A stretch of DNA of 64,000 bases from UMGS1696 sp964621165. GTDB lineage: Bacteria > Bacillota > Clostridia > Oscillospirales > CAG-272. The stretch covers positions 22,552 through 86,551 of the forward strand of contig CAZULC010000007.1 of the NCBI GenBank assembly GCA_964621165.1. Reading direction: 5' to 3'. Shown here in pieces: positions 43,664 to 52,504 of the stretch (the first letter of the stretch is position 1; every line of letters begins with the position of its first letter). The translations under genes were made by a program, and so were the position numbers. Under the pieces are notes generated by a model that saw only the letters and a program-made list of their open reading frames with translations, searched no databases and was not told where the DNA came from.

Positions 43664-43721
43664 AATATTATACCAAACGGAAAAGAAATATTCTTGATTT
43701 TTCTGACTGCGTCACAACAAT

Positions 43722-43749
43722 ATATTATCATATTTTACGGCAAAGTCAA
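43722..43749 (-). promoter_or_regulatory. candidate promoter of the NlpC/P60 gene
   Basis: On the minus strand TTGACT (forward 43744-43749), a 16-base gap and TAATAT (forward 43722-43727). A second TATAAT lies immediately before the start codon, and no ribosome site is visible. Confidence 0.4.
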
Positions 43750-43894
43750 GTGGTAATTCTGTATTTTCTGGCGTAATCAGGCACAGCCGCAAAAATAATA
43801 TAGCCCAGCCATAAAATCATAAGTTTTTTTTCATTCTCAGCCGGATAAAATAAGAGCGAACTTGAAAAGCGATACAGAAAGGATTGTTACTGTA

Positions 43895-44932
43895 ATGATA
43901 AGGAAAACAATAGCTTTGTTGACAGCATTGACGCTTGCTCTTGCTCCGGCTTCAGCTGAGTCCGTGCAAGCAGGAATCGGGGAGAAAATCCGCTCACTAA
44001 TTCCCGGCGGAGAAAACGACAAACCGGAAGAAACAGTTGAGGAAAACGACTTTACACCGAAGCGGGGAGATGATTCTCCGGGAAAGCGTCACTGCAAGGA
44101 AGAGAACTGCCACAGGCCGGAGAAGTTCAAGTGTGACGAAAACTTTGGCATGCCTGAGTCAAAGAATCCGGAGAAAACAAAAACCACAGGAGCTGCGTCA
44201 GTCCCCACTTCAGCTGAGTCGCAGAGCTGGTACTGTAAACACATGAAAAGCTCCGCCCGACCTCCGATTCCCCCGGAGATGAACTATATCGAAGACTGCG
44301 GCGGGTATTTCCTCGGACCTGACGAAAAGGTTATCTACCTGACCTTTGACGCGGGGTATGAAAACGGGAACGTGGAGAAAATCCTCGACACTCTGAAAGC
44401 CGAGCAGGTTCCCGGTGCGTTCTTTATCCTCGAGAACCTCGTCACCTCAAACACGGCTCTTGTAAAGCGCATGGCTGAGGAAGGTCACACGGTCTGCAAC
44501 CACACCGCACGGCACAAGGACATGACGAAAGTCACATCAAAGGAAGAATTCTCGGCGGAGCTGGACAGTATGAACGAAATCTACAAAGATAAAATTGGGG
44601 TGGACCTCGCGCCATACTACCGACCGCCGGAGGGAAAATTCAACGAGCAGAACCTGAAATGGGCGCAGGAACTGGGCTACAGCACGATTTTCTGGAGCTT
44701 CGCCTACGCCGACTGGGACAACAGCAGTCAGATGAACCCGGACAAGGCAGTTGAGAAAATCATCTCCAACACACACAACGGCGAGGTAATTCTGCTCCAC
44801 CCCACCTCCGCCACAAACGCCGAGATTCTTCCGACCCTAATAAAAAAATGGAAGGAAATGGGCTACCGGTTCGGGACCCTTGACGAGCTGACGGGAAAGA
44901 ATTCTCAGGGAGCGGGAGTCAATGAGGATTAA
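43895..44932 (+). CDS. polysaccharide deacetylase, PdaA-like
   Basis: A 345-residue exported enzyme. Residues 1-21 are a signal peptide (LLTALTLALAPASA). A Pro/Lys/Cys-rich linker of ~110 residues follows, then a NodB-type deacetylase domain with the PdaA variant YLTFDAGYENG, the metal site HTARH, YYRPPEGKFNE and VILLHPTSATN. PdaA makes muramic delta-lactam in the spore cortex, which suits this sporeformer. The ATG at 43895 has AAAGGA 11 bases upstream. It overlaps the next deacetylase gene by 11 bases. Confidence 0.9.
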   Translation: MIRKTIALLTALTLALAPASAESVQAGIGEKIRSLIPGGENDKPEETVEENDFTPKRGDDSPGKRHCKEENCHRPEKFKCDENFGMPESKNPEKTKTTGAASVPTSAESQSWYCKHMKSSARPPIPPEMNYIEDCGGYFLGPDEKVIYLTFDAGYENGNVEKILDTLKAEQVPGAFFILENLVTSNTALVKRMAEEGHTVCNHTARHKDMTKVTSKEEFSAELDSMNEIYKDKIGVDLAPYYRPPEGKFNEQNLKWAQELGYSTIFWSFAYADWDNSSQMNPDKAVEKIISNTHNGEVILLHPTSATNAEILPTLIKKWKEMGYRFGTLDELTGKNSQGAGVNED

Positions 44933-45611
44933 GAAACTACTGTTGTCAATATGCGCCGTCGCGGTGCTGACCTCGTCCACGGTTCCGCTGTATGCACAAT
45001 CGTCGGACATCGTCTATTCATGGCACAACGACACCAAAAACATCGCTCTGACCTTTGACGACGGTCCCCATCCGGTGCATACACAGGAAATTCTCGACAT
45101 CTTGGCTGAATACGACGTGAAGGCTACCTTTTTCGTCATCGGGCAGAACGCGGAGTGGTACGGCGACCTTGTTAAGGCTGAATACGAAGCCGGACATGAA
45201 ATCGGCAACCACACCTACTCCCACCCCATGAACCTGAAAAAGTACTCCTACGAGAGTATAAAGTCCGAGTTCAAAAAGGCTGAGGACGCCATAAACAAAA
45301 ATGTTGACTGTAAAATCAAGCTTCTCCGGCCGCCGGGCGGGATTTACGGGGACACCTTGTGCAAAGCCGCAGCTGACCTCGGGTACACTATAATCTGCTG
45401 GTCAATCGACACCCGGGACTGGGCGCACACTCCGAAGGATGTTATCGTTAAAAATGTTCTGTCATCAGTGAAGGACGGGGACATAATCCTGTTCCACGAC
45501 TATGTGGCGAACGAATCCCCCACGCCGGACGCGCTCCGTGAGATAATCCCGGTTCTTCTTAACGAGGGGTACAATTTTGTCACGTTGTCGGAGATGATGG
45601 AAGCGGAATAA
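44922..45611 (+). CDS. polysaccharide deacetylase (NodB type)
   Basis: A 229-residue exported deacetylase with signal peptide ending near PLYAQ. All NodB motifs are intact: TFDDGPHP, HTYSH metal histidines, RPPGGIYG, DTRDW and ILFHDYV. It removes N-acetyl groups from peptidoglycan or another amino-sugar polymer. Translation is coupled to the preceding gene by overlap, with GGGAG in that gene. A terminator follows directly. Confidence 0.93.
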   Translation: MRIKKLLLSICAVAVLTSSTVPLYAQSSDIVYSWHNDTKNIALTFDDGPHPVHTQEILDILAEYDVKATFFVIGQNAEWYGDLVKAEYEAGHEIGNHTYSHPMNLKKYSYESIKSEFKKAEDAINKNVDCKIKLLRPPGGIYGDTLCKAAADLGYTIICWSIDTRDWAHTPKDVIVKNVLSSVKDGDIILFHDYVANESPTPDALREIIPVLLNEGYNFVTLSEMMEAE

Positions 45612-45617
45612 AAAACA

Positions 45618-45650
45618 GGGCTGCACGGTTAATGCAGTCCTTTAGTTTTG
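45618..45650 (+). terminator. terminator after the deacetylase pair
   Basis: GGGCTGCA (45618-45625) pairs with TGCAGTCC (45633-45640) in eight pairs including one G-T, followed by TTTAGTTTT. Confidence 0.75.
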
Positions 45651-45670
45651 GTTTATTTGTTTGGTTTTAT

Positions 45671-46564
45671 TCAGTGCTCGATTTCATATACGGATTTTTC
45701 TCTTTTTATAATTTCAGCCGTGTCCTCGTACCGTCCCTTGTCTGTGGAAGAGCCGAACACGCCGATTATCATCCTCAGTTCGCCGTCGTCGTAGAGGGTT
45801 ATGAGGGAATAGCTGTCCTCGAGGCTTCCGGTTTTCAGCCCCACCACGTTTTCGTCGTAGTATTTTGATTCCGGGTCCAGCATTTTGTTGGTGTTCACCC
45901 ATGTGTTGACGTGGCCGCTGGCATATGTAACGTCGTCGGTATGAAGGGCTGAGTATTTTGCGATGATCTCGTTCTCCGCTGCTCTTTCGGAAATCACAGC
46001 CATGTCGTGGAGGGTTGAGTGGTGTTCTTCTCCCGCGTATCCGTCGGGAACCGTGAATTTCGTCCCGGTGCAGCCAATTGAAGACGCGTATTCGTTCATG
46101 TATGAGACAAACTCGTCCACCGCGTCCTCGGGAGTGAGGTCGTCATCTTCGGCGAGAGCTTTACCGCATGCCGCTGAGAGAGCGTAAGCCGCGTCGTTTC
46201 CAGAGGGGAGAAGCATGCCTTCAATCAGCATTTCCACGGTGAGGGTGTGATTGGGGCGGACATAGGCGAATGAGGACCCTTCGCTGACCATGTAGACCTC
46301 ATCCCCGGGAGTGACAAGAGTGTCCGCTGGCATAACATCAAGTGCGCACAGGGCGGTCAGGAGCTTTGTTGTGCTTGCGGGACGGACGAATGTGTCTTCC
46401 TCGCCGAAGTAGGATGTTTCCCCGGTGGTCACGTTTACCACAAATCCCGAGGTGGAGTTCATGTTTTTGATGACGTAGGATGCTGAGACAAAATCCTCGT
46501 TTTTGTGACATGACGGCAAAAATAGCAGAGTAACAATAATTAACACTGATATGATTCTTTTCAT
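45671..46564 (-). CDS. D-alanyl-D-alanine carboxypeptidase (S11 family), lipoprotein
   Basis: Trims the terminal D-Ala from peptidoglycan stem peptides outside the membrane. The 297 residues carry the three penicillin-binding motifs: ASTTKLLTA (SxxK), PSGNDAA (SxN) and LKTGSLED (KTG). The signal ends in a lipobox FLPSC, so it is a lipoprotein and lacks the usual C-terminal amphipathic anchor. The ATG at 46564 has AAGGA 8 bases upstream; 21 more open codons upstream overlap the promoter. Confidence 0.92.
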   Translation of the reverse strand: MKRIISVLIIVTLLFLPSCHKNEDFVSASYVIKNMNSTSGFVVNVTTGETSYFGEEDTFVRPASTTKLLTALCALDVMPADTLVTPGDEVYMVSEGSSFAYVRPNHTLTVEMLIEGMLLPSGNDAAYALSAACGKALAEDDDLTPEDAVDEFVSYMNEYASSIGCTGTKFTVPDGYAGEEHHSTLHDMAVISERAAENEIIAKYSALHTDDVTYASGHVNTWVNTNKMLDPESKYYDENVVGLKTGSLEDSYSLITLYDDGELRMIIGVFGSSTDKGRYEDTAEIIKREKSVYEIEH

Positions 46565-46598
46565 ATTGATTTTCCTTACGTTTTTGACATATGAGAAA

Positions 46599-46627
46599 AT
46601 TATATCAGAAACGCCTGTGAAAATCAA
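46599..46627 (-). promoter_or_regulatory. sigma-A promoter of the carboxypeptidase gene
   Basis: On the minus strand TTGATT (forward 46622-46627), a 17-base gap and perfect TATAAT (forward 46599-46604), 35 bases before the start. Confidence 0.65.
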
Positions 46628-46683
46628 TTAAATTCAGATTAAATTCCGCCCCTCGGGGCAAAAGCTTATCGGTAAAGTCCGAC

Positions 46684-47685
46684 CTATAGCAGCATTATTC
46701 CCGCTTTTTCGCACTTCTCCACGGTTTCACGATCCCACACCGACGCCTGAACCTCGCCTATGTGGGCAGTCTGCATCATCAGCATGCACAGCCTTGACTG
46801 ACCGATTCCTCCGCCGATTGTCAGGGGTAGCTCGCCCGAGAGCAGCATTTTGTGGAAAGGAAGGGCGGCTCTTTCCTCGCATCCGGCTTCCTTCAGCTGA
46901 CGTGCAAGACTTTCGGCGTTGACCCGGATTCCCATGGAGGAAATTTCATACGCCATTCCGAGAACATCGTTCCAGATTAAAATGTCGCCGTTGAGGTCCC
47001 AGTCGTCGTAGTCGGGAGCGCGTCCGTCGTGGGGGGTGCCGTTTTTCAACTTCCCGCCAATCTGCATGAGGAACGTAGTGGGATGATCCTTGACGTAGAG
47101 GTTCTCCCGCTCCTTCGGTGTTTTGTCCGGGTACATTTCCTCAAGCTCCGATGTTGTGACAAAGGACACCTCCGGGGTGATTCTGCACTCCAGCTGGCTG
47201 AACTCGTACCTCAGGGCGTTGTTCGTCGCCACCACAGCCGACACGATTTTCTTCACAACGGACTTGAGGTAATCCACGTTGCGCATTGACTGGTCGATGA
47301 CCTTTTCCCAGTCCCACTGGTCAACGTAAATCGAGTGGATGTTGTCAAGCTCCTCGTCCCGCCGGATTGCGTTCATGTCCGTGTAGATTCCCTTGCCCAC
47401 GTAGAAGTTGTACCGCTTCAGGGCCAGTCTCTTCCACTTTGCGAGTGAGTGAACCACCTGCGCGTCCTCGCCTACCGCAGGAATGTCAAAGTCAACGGGA
47501 CGCTCAACCCCGTTCAGGTTGTCGTTTAGTCCGGAGTTTTCCTTTACAAACAACGGAGCCGAGACCCGCCTCAGGTTCAGTTCAATTGCGAGGTTCATCT
47601 GGAAAGTGCGCTTTATGTAGTCGATAGCGCGCTGGGTATCGTAAACCGACAGACGGGGCGTGTACCACTCGGGAATTGTAATCAT
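46684..47685 (-). CDS. asnA: aspartate-ammonia ligase (asparagine synthetase A)
   Basis: Makes asparagine from aspartate, ammonia and ATP. The 333 residues resemble class II aminoacyl-tRNA synthetase folds. Family segments include RVSAPLFV, NDNLNGVERPVDF, HSLAKWKRLAL, DMNAIRRDEELDNIHS, YVDQWDWE and IGGGIGQSRLCMLMM. AGGAG precedes ATG. It has a consensus promoter and no T-box or other leader structure that I can see. A short GCCCC/GGGGC hairpin lies downstream. Confidence 0.97.
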   Translation of the reverse strand: MITIPEWYTPRLSVYDTQRAIDYIKRTFQMNLAIELNLRRVSAPLFVKENSGLNDNLNGVERPVDFDIPAVGEDAQVVHSLAKWKRLALKRYNFYVGKGIYTDMNAIRRDEELDNIHSIYVDQWDWEKVIDQSMRNVDYLKSVVKKIVSAVVATNNALRYEFSQLECRITPEVSFVTTSELEEMYPDKTPKERENLYVKDHPTTFLMQIGGKLKNGTPHDGRAPDYDDWDLNGDILIWNDVLGMAYEISSMGIRVNAESLARQLKEAGCEERAALPFHKMLLSGELPLTIGGGIGQSRLCMLMMQTAHIGEVQASVWDRETVEKCEKAGIMLL

Positions 47686-47722
47686 AGCTTTCTCCTTTTG
47701 ATTTAAGAATATTTATTCTGAA

Positions 47723-47751
47723 ATTATACCAGAAAAAATAGCCGATGTCAA
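47723..47751 (-). promoter_or_regulatory. consensus sigma-A promoter of asnA
   Basis: On the minus strand perfect TTGACA (forward 47746-47751), a 17-base gap and perfect TATAAT (forward 47723-47728), 38 bases before the start. Confidence 0.8.
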
Positions 47752-47933
47752 CTGAAAAATGAATATTGGAGAATAATAATTCTATTTTTTTGAGAGCAGC
47801 CGTAGGTTTTGCCCGGACTGAAAAGAAAAGTTGTCAGGCTAAAGCGGCAGTTGTGAATACTTAGTAAAAATGCTGGATAATAAAACGGTTTTTCGGGAAA
47901 ACTGACGAAAAGAATAAAAAGTTCAAAAACCTC

Positions 47934-47962
47934 TTGACTTCTGTAGTAAAGCGGGGTATAAT
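47934..47962 (+). promoter_or_regulatory. sigma-A promoter of the BlaI-like gene
   Basis: TTGACT (47934-47939), a 17-base gap and perfect TATAAT (47957-47962). Together with the asnA promoter it accounts for the 329-base gap; no gene lies in it. Confidence 0.7.
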
Positions 47963-48014
47963 AGACTCAGATTATGTCCTTGCGAAATCCAAATAAACTG
48001 ACAGGAGAATAAAA

Positions 48015-48413
48015 ATGGCTGACAAAAAAATAATTAAGCTGCCTGAGAGCGAGCTTGAAATAATGCAGGCAATTTGGACTCTCTACGACGGCGGTGAAAC
48101 ACACGTTACCGCGAGCATGGTTATGAAGGGATTCCCGTCCCTCACAAGACTCAAGCTCACCACAATCCTCACGCTTGTGACAAGACTTCAGTCCAAGGGA
48201 TTCATCACAACCGAGAAGGTAGGCCGCTCCAACTGCTACACACCTCTTATTTCATCCGCTGAATACAGAAAGTTCGCGTCCGACGACTTTGTAAAGAAAG
48301 TTTACATGGGCGACAAGATGGGTCTGATTTCCGCACTCGTTTCCGACGAAAGCCTCACTGCTGAGGAACTGAACGAAATCAAGGAAATGATCGCGAAGAA
48401 CGAGAACAAGTAA
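48015..48413 (+). CDS. BlaI/MecI-family transcriptional repressor
   Basis: A 132-residue winged-helix repressor. LPESELEIMQAIW is the family N terminus, and LTTILTLVTRLQSKGFITTEK is the recognition helix and wing region (LTTILTLVTRL matches the TV.T...RL pattern). Such repressors are normally inactivated by a BlaR1/M56 membrane protease encoded next door; here that neighbour is broken, so the repressor may be uncoupled. AGGAG precedes the start. Targets are unknown. Confidence 0.93.
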   Translation: MADKKIIKLPESELEIMQAIWTLYDGGETHVTASMVMKGFPSLTRLKLTTILTLVTRLQSKGFITTEKVGRSNCYTPLISSAEYRKFASDDFVKKVYMGDKMGLISALVSDESLTAEELNEIKEMIAKNENK

Positions 48414-48477
48414 TTTCACTGCGGCATTAAGAAACAGGCAATAGAAACAGAACTACAGGAAAGGTTTAGGGAGTAAG

Positions 48478-49592
48478 ATGGAAAACAGAGTATTTATGCT
48501 GTTTTTTGTCCTCGTCGGCCTTTCTTTGTTTTTCTCCGCGTCCTCCGCTGTCATTCTCTTCGTAAAGCGGAATCTGGGGATGAGATTCAGTCCGTTTGCA
48601 TGGACTGTTTTCTTTTTGTCCTTTTGTGTTCCTCACGTGCTGCCGTTCCATAAGTGGAAAGTGAATATGTACGTCAACTATTCGGGCGGCGTCAGGCTTG
48701 TGGACGTGGAGGCGGAACAGGATGAACAGGAGAATAGCGAGGCTTCATGCGAGCCTTCATGTACGCCGGAGGAGAATGTCAGACCCGGGATTTACGTCAG
48801 CCGCGACGTTCTGTCGGTACTGTTTGAAGTCAGCCTTATCTACATCGGAATCAGAGACGCAAAAGCCGCCGCGTCGCTGTATCTGAACTTTTCATCCTAC
48901 TTCAACACCCTGCATTTTCTGACGAAATACTCAACCGAATGCAATGACGAGCATTTTCTGGTGGTGTTCAGGGAAGCCGGAAGGAAAGCCGGAGTCAGGC
49001 GGAACATACCTCTGTTGGTGATGGACGATGGAGTCATGATATTCCCATGCACCTGCGGCACGATTCTTCCATCGGTCTACATCGGTCGTAACCAGATTGA
49101 AAACTACGGCGACGATTGGACGATTGGCTTGAGCTTCTCTTCATCCACGAGCTCACACACATACGTCACAGGGACTCGCTTCTCAAAATCGCGGCCAACC
49201 TTGCGCTGTCGTTCCAGCTGTCATCCTTTGAAAAGAAAATCCGGCGGGAAATTTATGAGGACGGAGAATATTTATGCGACAGTGCCGTTCTGCATGGCGA
49301 ATGAAGGGAATGTCTCGGGGAATATATGTCAATGATTATAGAGACGGCTGAAAGCGGCTTGGGAATCCGTGAGAGATGTTATGTCTCTCCAGCGGTGGAC
49401 AAAAAGCCCGGGTTCATGACAAGGCGGTACAAGGCCATGCTTGCCAGTGTGAACAACAGGCGCGGTTTTGCCCTTCCGACTCTGGCGGCGGCGATTCTGC
49501 TGAATATGACCCTGTTATCGGCGGTTACTGTGGTGAACTACTCAGACCATCTTCACCCCGCGGACGAGAGCGTTTTATCCTCCGACAGTTAA
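48478..49592 (+). pseudogene. BlaR1-type M56 metallopeptidase, broken
   Basis: The first frame (48478 on) gives an N-terminal membrane part and reaches QIENYGDDW, then loses frame at an exact 8-base tandem duplication GACGATTG GACGATTG (49111-49126). Removing one copy joins NYGDDW to LELLFIHELTHIRHRDS, which contains the zinc motif HELTH. The second frame then continues to CDSAVLHGE, meets an in-frame TGA at 49302-49304, and goes on as RECLGEYMSMIIETAES to a last membrane helix (TLAAAILLNMTLL), ending at 49592. So there are two independent lesions in what was a ~370-residue sensor protease paired with the repressor upstream. Confidence 0.88.
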
Positions 49593-49747
49593 GCGGTTAT
49601 TGTGCGTAATCAGTGATAAACACGGCTCACGCAGGACGGCAGAGTTAGAAAAATACACATAATCCTTTGAAAAATGAAGCAAATCGGGAAGAAATCGTAA
49701 ATTTTCTTGGTTTTTTCAAATATGTCCAATAATTTAAACTTTAAGTG

Positions 49748-49776
49748 TTGAAAACCGCGGCTTCATATTATATAAT
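49748..49776 (+). promoter_or_regulatory. promoter of the glycopolymer cluster
   Basis: TTGAAA (49748-49753), a 17-base gap and perfect TATAAT (49771-49776), 39 bases before the ligase-like gene. Confidence 0.6.
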
Positions 49777-49814
49777 AAATATAATAGTGATATGCGAAAA
49801 TCAGAGGTGTTACA

Positions 49815-52007
49815 ATGACGTCGCCTGACAAGGACACAAAGGAAGTCGGATTTTTGACTTCCCTGGTAAAAGGAAGCATAATTCTCTCCTCTCTTGACAG
49901 ATTTACTTCTTATATATATTATCTTCTGAAAAACGGCTTTTTCGGCTACCTGTTTACAGGTTACAAAAACCGGCTCCACTCGTCGTTTGGCGAAAGGCTC
50001 AGAAATTCCCGGTTCAAATCCCACGCGGCGGAGTTCCGCTACGGTGTATGCCGCAGAATCGAGTCAAGCATGCTGATTGCCGGAGCATCGTACGTGATGA
50101 AGCTTCTCCTCGGGTGCAGACTCAAGGTCTTCGGCGTGTTCACTCTTTCATTCGGATTATATACGGCGGTGGTCACGTTTATTACGGCGGCGGCTCAGGG
50201 ACTATACGTAAGCCTTTTCGACAACGGGAGAATGATATTTGCCCTTGCTCTGGCCGTGGGGTCCGTTCCGATGATATCATCAAAGAAGCGGCTGAACGAG
50301 GCTTTGACTTCATCCGTCGTAGGGCGGTTCATTTTGAAATTCACGGGCTTTGACGAAAGCGACCTTGAGGACATACGCGGAAACGGGGGCCACATCAACT
50401 CGGCCTTCCTCATAGGAATAATCTGCGGTGCGCTGACCTACAAGCTCTCTCCGGTGCTGATAATCGCGGCTTTTGCGGCTGTAGTGCTTGGCTACCTTGT
50501 GCTTATCCGTCCGGAGATTGGACTGCTGTCCATGTTCATACTGATGCCGTGGCTTCCCACAATGGCTCTCGCCGGAATCACAATCTACACCACAATCTGC
50601 TATATGATAAAACTGTTCCGCGGCAAGCGTATATTCACGTTCGAACCGGTTGACATAATGGCGGCGGCGTTTATGATTATGATGTTCTTCGGCGGAATAG
50701 TGTCCCTTTCGTCTTCGTCCCTTAAGCCGGCTCTCCTTATGGTGTGCCTGATGCTCGGGTACTTTCTCACAGTGGAGCTTCTCGGCAGTCGGGAATGGCT
50801 CATCAAAGCCTCGGTGGGATGTGTGGCGTCGGCTGTGCTCCAGTCAGTTTACGCCCTGTACCTCTACTTCACCGGCGGGGGATATTCCTCAAAGGCGTGG
50901 CTTGACGACGAGATGTTTGATACGATAGGCGGCCGTGCGGTTGGCTCCCTTGAAAACCCGAACATGCTCGGAGAATACCTGATTCTAATAATTCCCGTAG
51001 CGCTGGTCATGCTCATCGGACGTGGCGAGGGAATGAGAAGGAGCAGTGCCTTTGTCTCGCTGGCGGTCATGGGTGCCTGCCTGATTCTGACGTGGAGCCG
51101 CGGGGCATGGATCGGCCTGATTTTGGCGGTGCTGGTGTTCCTGCTAATGTGGCACAGACGGGCGCTTTGGCTGATTTTCGCGGGAATTCTGTCCCTGCCC
51201 TTTGTGACGTCCGTTATGCCCGAAACAATTTTACAGAGATTAACAAGTATCGGGAACTTATCCGATTCTTCGACGTCTTATAGAGTACACATCTGGCACT
51301 CCTCGGTACAAATGATACGGGACAACTTCTTATCCGGCATAGGAATCGGAGAGGGAGCATGGCAGCAGATTTATCCTTTGTATGCCCTGATGGGCGTTGA
51401 GGCGGCTCCGCATTCACACAATCTGTACATGCAGATATGGCTGGAGCTTGGAGTACTCGGCCTTGTCATGTTTCTTGCCTTCATCATAAACCTGTACAGA
51501 AGCGGATTCACCCTATTCGCTCAGCTGTCCGACAGCGGGGTCAGCATAAAGAGCGAGCTGTCAAACAGTCTTCTGTCATCCTCAGGCGGCAGGGAGGAGC
51601 TGAACACCGAACGCATGAAGACTCAGCTCAGACTGACATCAGCCGGACCTCTCTGCGGAATTTTCGCGGTTCTGGTTCAGGGGCTGACGGACTACTCATG
51701 GTACAACTACCGGATTTTCCTGATGTTCTGGCTTGTGGCCGGACTAGCCTCGGCTTATATCAGGAACGGGCGTAAAATCGTGGAAGAAAACAACGCCGCT
51801 CCAATTGGCGACAAATACGGCGGGGCCATGAGAGTGATTCTCGACCCTCCCAAAAAGCGCAGGAATGTAAAAGACGTACCTGAAAAACCGGAGTCAGGTT
51901 CCGGCGCGGCACATGAAGACGCGAAAAGAAAAAACAGTTCCGGCAGGAAAGCGCGGATGAAACAAAAGCCGGCTCGGCTGAATAAAGATAAGGAAGAGAT
52001 GCAATGA
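49815..52007 (+). CDS. O-antigen ligase-like (Wzy/WaaL-fold) membrane protein
   Basis: A 730-residue polytopic protein. About residues 180-620 carry 10-12 membrane helices with the Wzy_C/O-antigen-ligase signature: LTWSRGAWIGL, a large outside loop with the catalytic-type histidine in PHSHNLYMQIWLELGVLG, and FVTSVMPETI before it. The first ~120 residues and the last ~90 (Lys/Arg/Pro rich) are extra soluble tails. In a monoderm it should polymerise a lipid-linked glycan or attach it to the wall. AGAGGTG precedes ATG. It overlaps the DUF4330 gene by 4 bases. Confidence 0.87.
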   Translation: MTSPDKDTKEVGFLTSLVKGSIILSSLDRFTSYIYYLLKNGFFGYLFTGYKNRLHSSFGERLRNSRFKSHAAEFRYGVCRRIESSMLIAGASYVMKLLLGCRLKVFGVFTLSFGLYTAVVTFITAAAQGLYVSLFDNGRMIFALALAVGSVPMISSKKRLNEALTSSVVGRFILKFTGFDESDLEDIRGNGGHINSAFLIGIICGALTYKLSPVLIIAAFAAVVLGYLVLIRPEIGLLSMFILMPWLPTMALAGITIYTTICYMIKLFRGKRIFTFEPVDIMAAAFMIMMFFGGIVSLSSSSLKPALLMVCLMLGYFLTVELLGSREWLIKASVGCVASAVLQSVYALYLYFTGGGYSSKAWLDDEMFDTIGGRAVGSLENPNMLGEYLILIIPVALVMLIGRGEGMRRSSAFVSLAVMGACLILTWSRGAWIGLILAVLVFLLMWHRRALWLIFAGILSLPFVTSVMPETILQRLTSIGNLSDSSTSYRVHIWHSSVQMIRDNFLSGIGIGEGAWQQIYPLYALMGVEAAPHSHNLYMQIWLELGVLGLVMFLAFIINLYRSGFTLFAQLSDSGVSIKSELSNSLLSSSGGREELNTERMKTQLRLTSAGPLCGIFAVLVQGLTDYSWYNYRIFLMFWLVAGLASAYIRNGRKIVEENNAAPIGDKYGGAMRVILDPPKKRRNVKDVPEKPESGSGAAHEDAKRKNSSGRKARMKQKPARLNKDKEEMQ

Positions 52008-52489
52008 CAAAACGGAAGCTGAAATTCAACGCGGTGGATGCGCTGATAATACTTTTGATTGCGGCTGTGATTTTTGCTCTGGCTTATATTTTCGTCCTGA
52101 GTGATAACAATAATGACGGCACAGCTGTGAATTACAAAACCATACAGTATGTTGTTGAAGTCAGCAATATAGAGGAGCGGTTCGCCGAGTCCGTCAAGGA
52201 AGGTCAGACCGTGCAGGACGCGGTTGAGAGAAAGAACATCGGCACGGTTGTGGGAGTACAGTCCGTACAGTACCGCAAGTCCGGCTTTGACTACACTACA
52301 AACACCGAGACAATATCATCGGTTGAAAACAAAATCGCGTTGAAAATCACAATCGAGGCTCAGGCTGTTGATACGGAGCGTGCGTTTATCGTCGACGGAT
52401 GCGAAATCCGCGTGGGACAGCAGTACAGCCTGATTCTGCCTGAAATGTACGGCGTAGGCTACTGCGTTGATTTGATTGACATTCAGTGA
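52004..52489 (+). CDS. DUF4330 membrane-anchored protein (first copy)
   Basis: A 161-residue protein with a short basic N terminus, one membrane helix (FNAVDALIILLIAAVIFALAY, residues ~8-28) and an extracytoplasmic beta-rich domain typical of DUF4330. The family has no known activity. Its ATG overlaps the ligase stop (ATGA), which indicates coupling. A paralogue lies 2 kb downstream in the same transcript; the two share the N-terminal ALD/AVD-x-IILL pattern but little else. Confidence 0.82.
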   Translation: MTKRKLKFNAVDALIILLIAAVIFALAYIFVLSDNNNDGTAVNYKTIQYVVEVSNIEERFAESVKEGQTVQDAVERKNIGTVVGVQSVQYRKSGFDYTTNTETISSVENKIALKITIEAQAVDTERAFIVDGCEIRVGQQYSLILPEMYGVGYCVDLIDIQ

Positions 52490-52504
52490 CGTAGGGGGAG
52501 ACAA

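Noticed and set aside
47686..47776. T-box leader for asnA
   Set aside because: The consensus promoter lies only 38 bases before the start, leaving no room for a T-box.
50003..50022. tRNA T-arm-like string (GGTTCAAATCCC)
   Set aside because: It lies inside the ligase-like coding sequence, and no acceptor, D or anticodon stem surrounds it.
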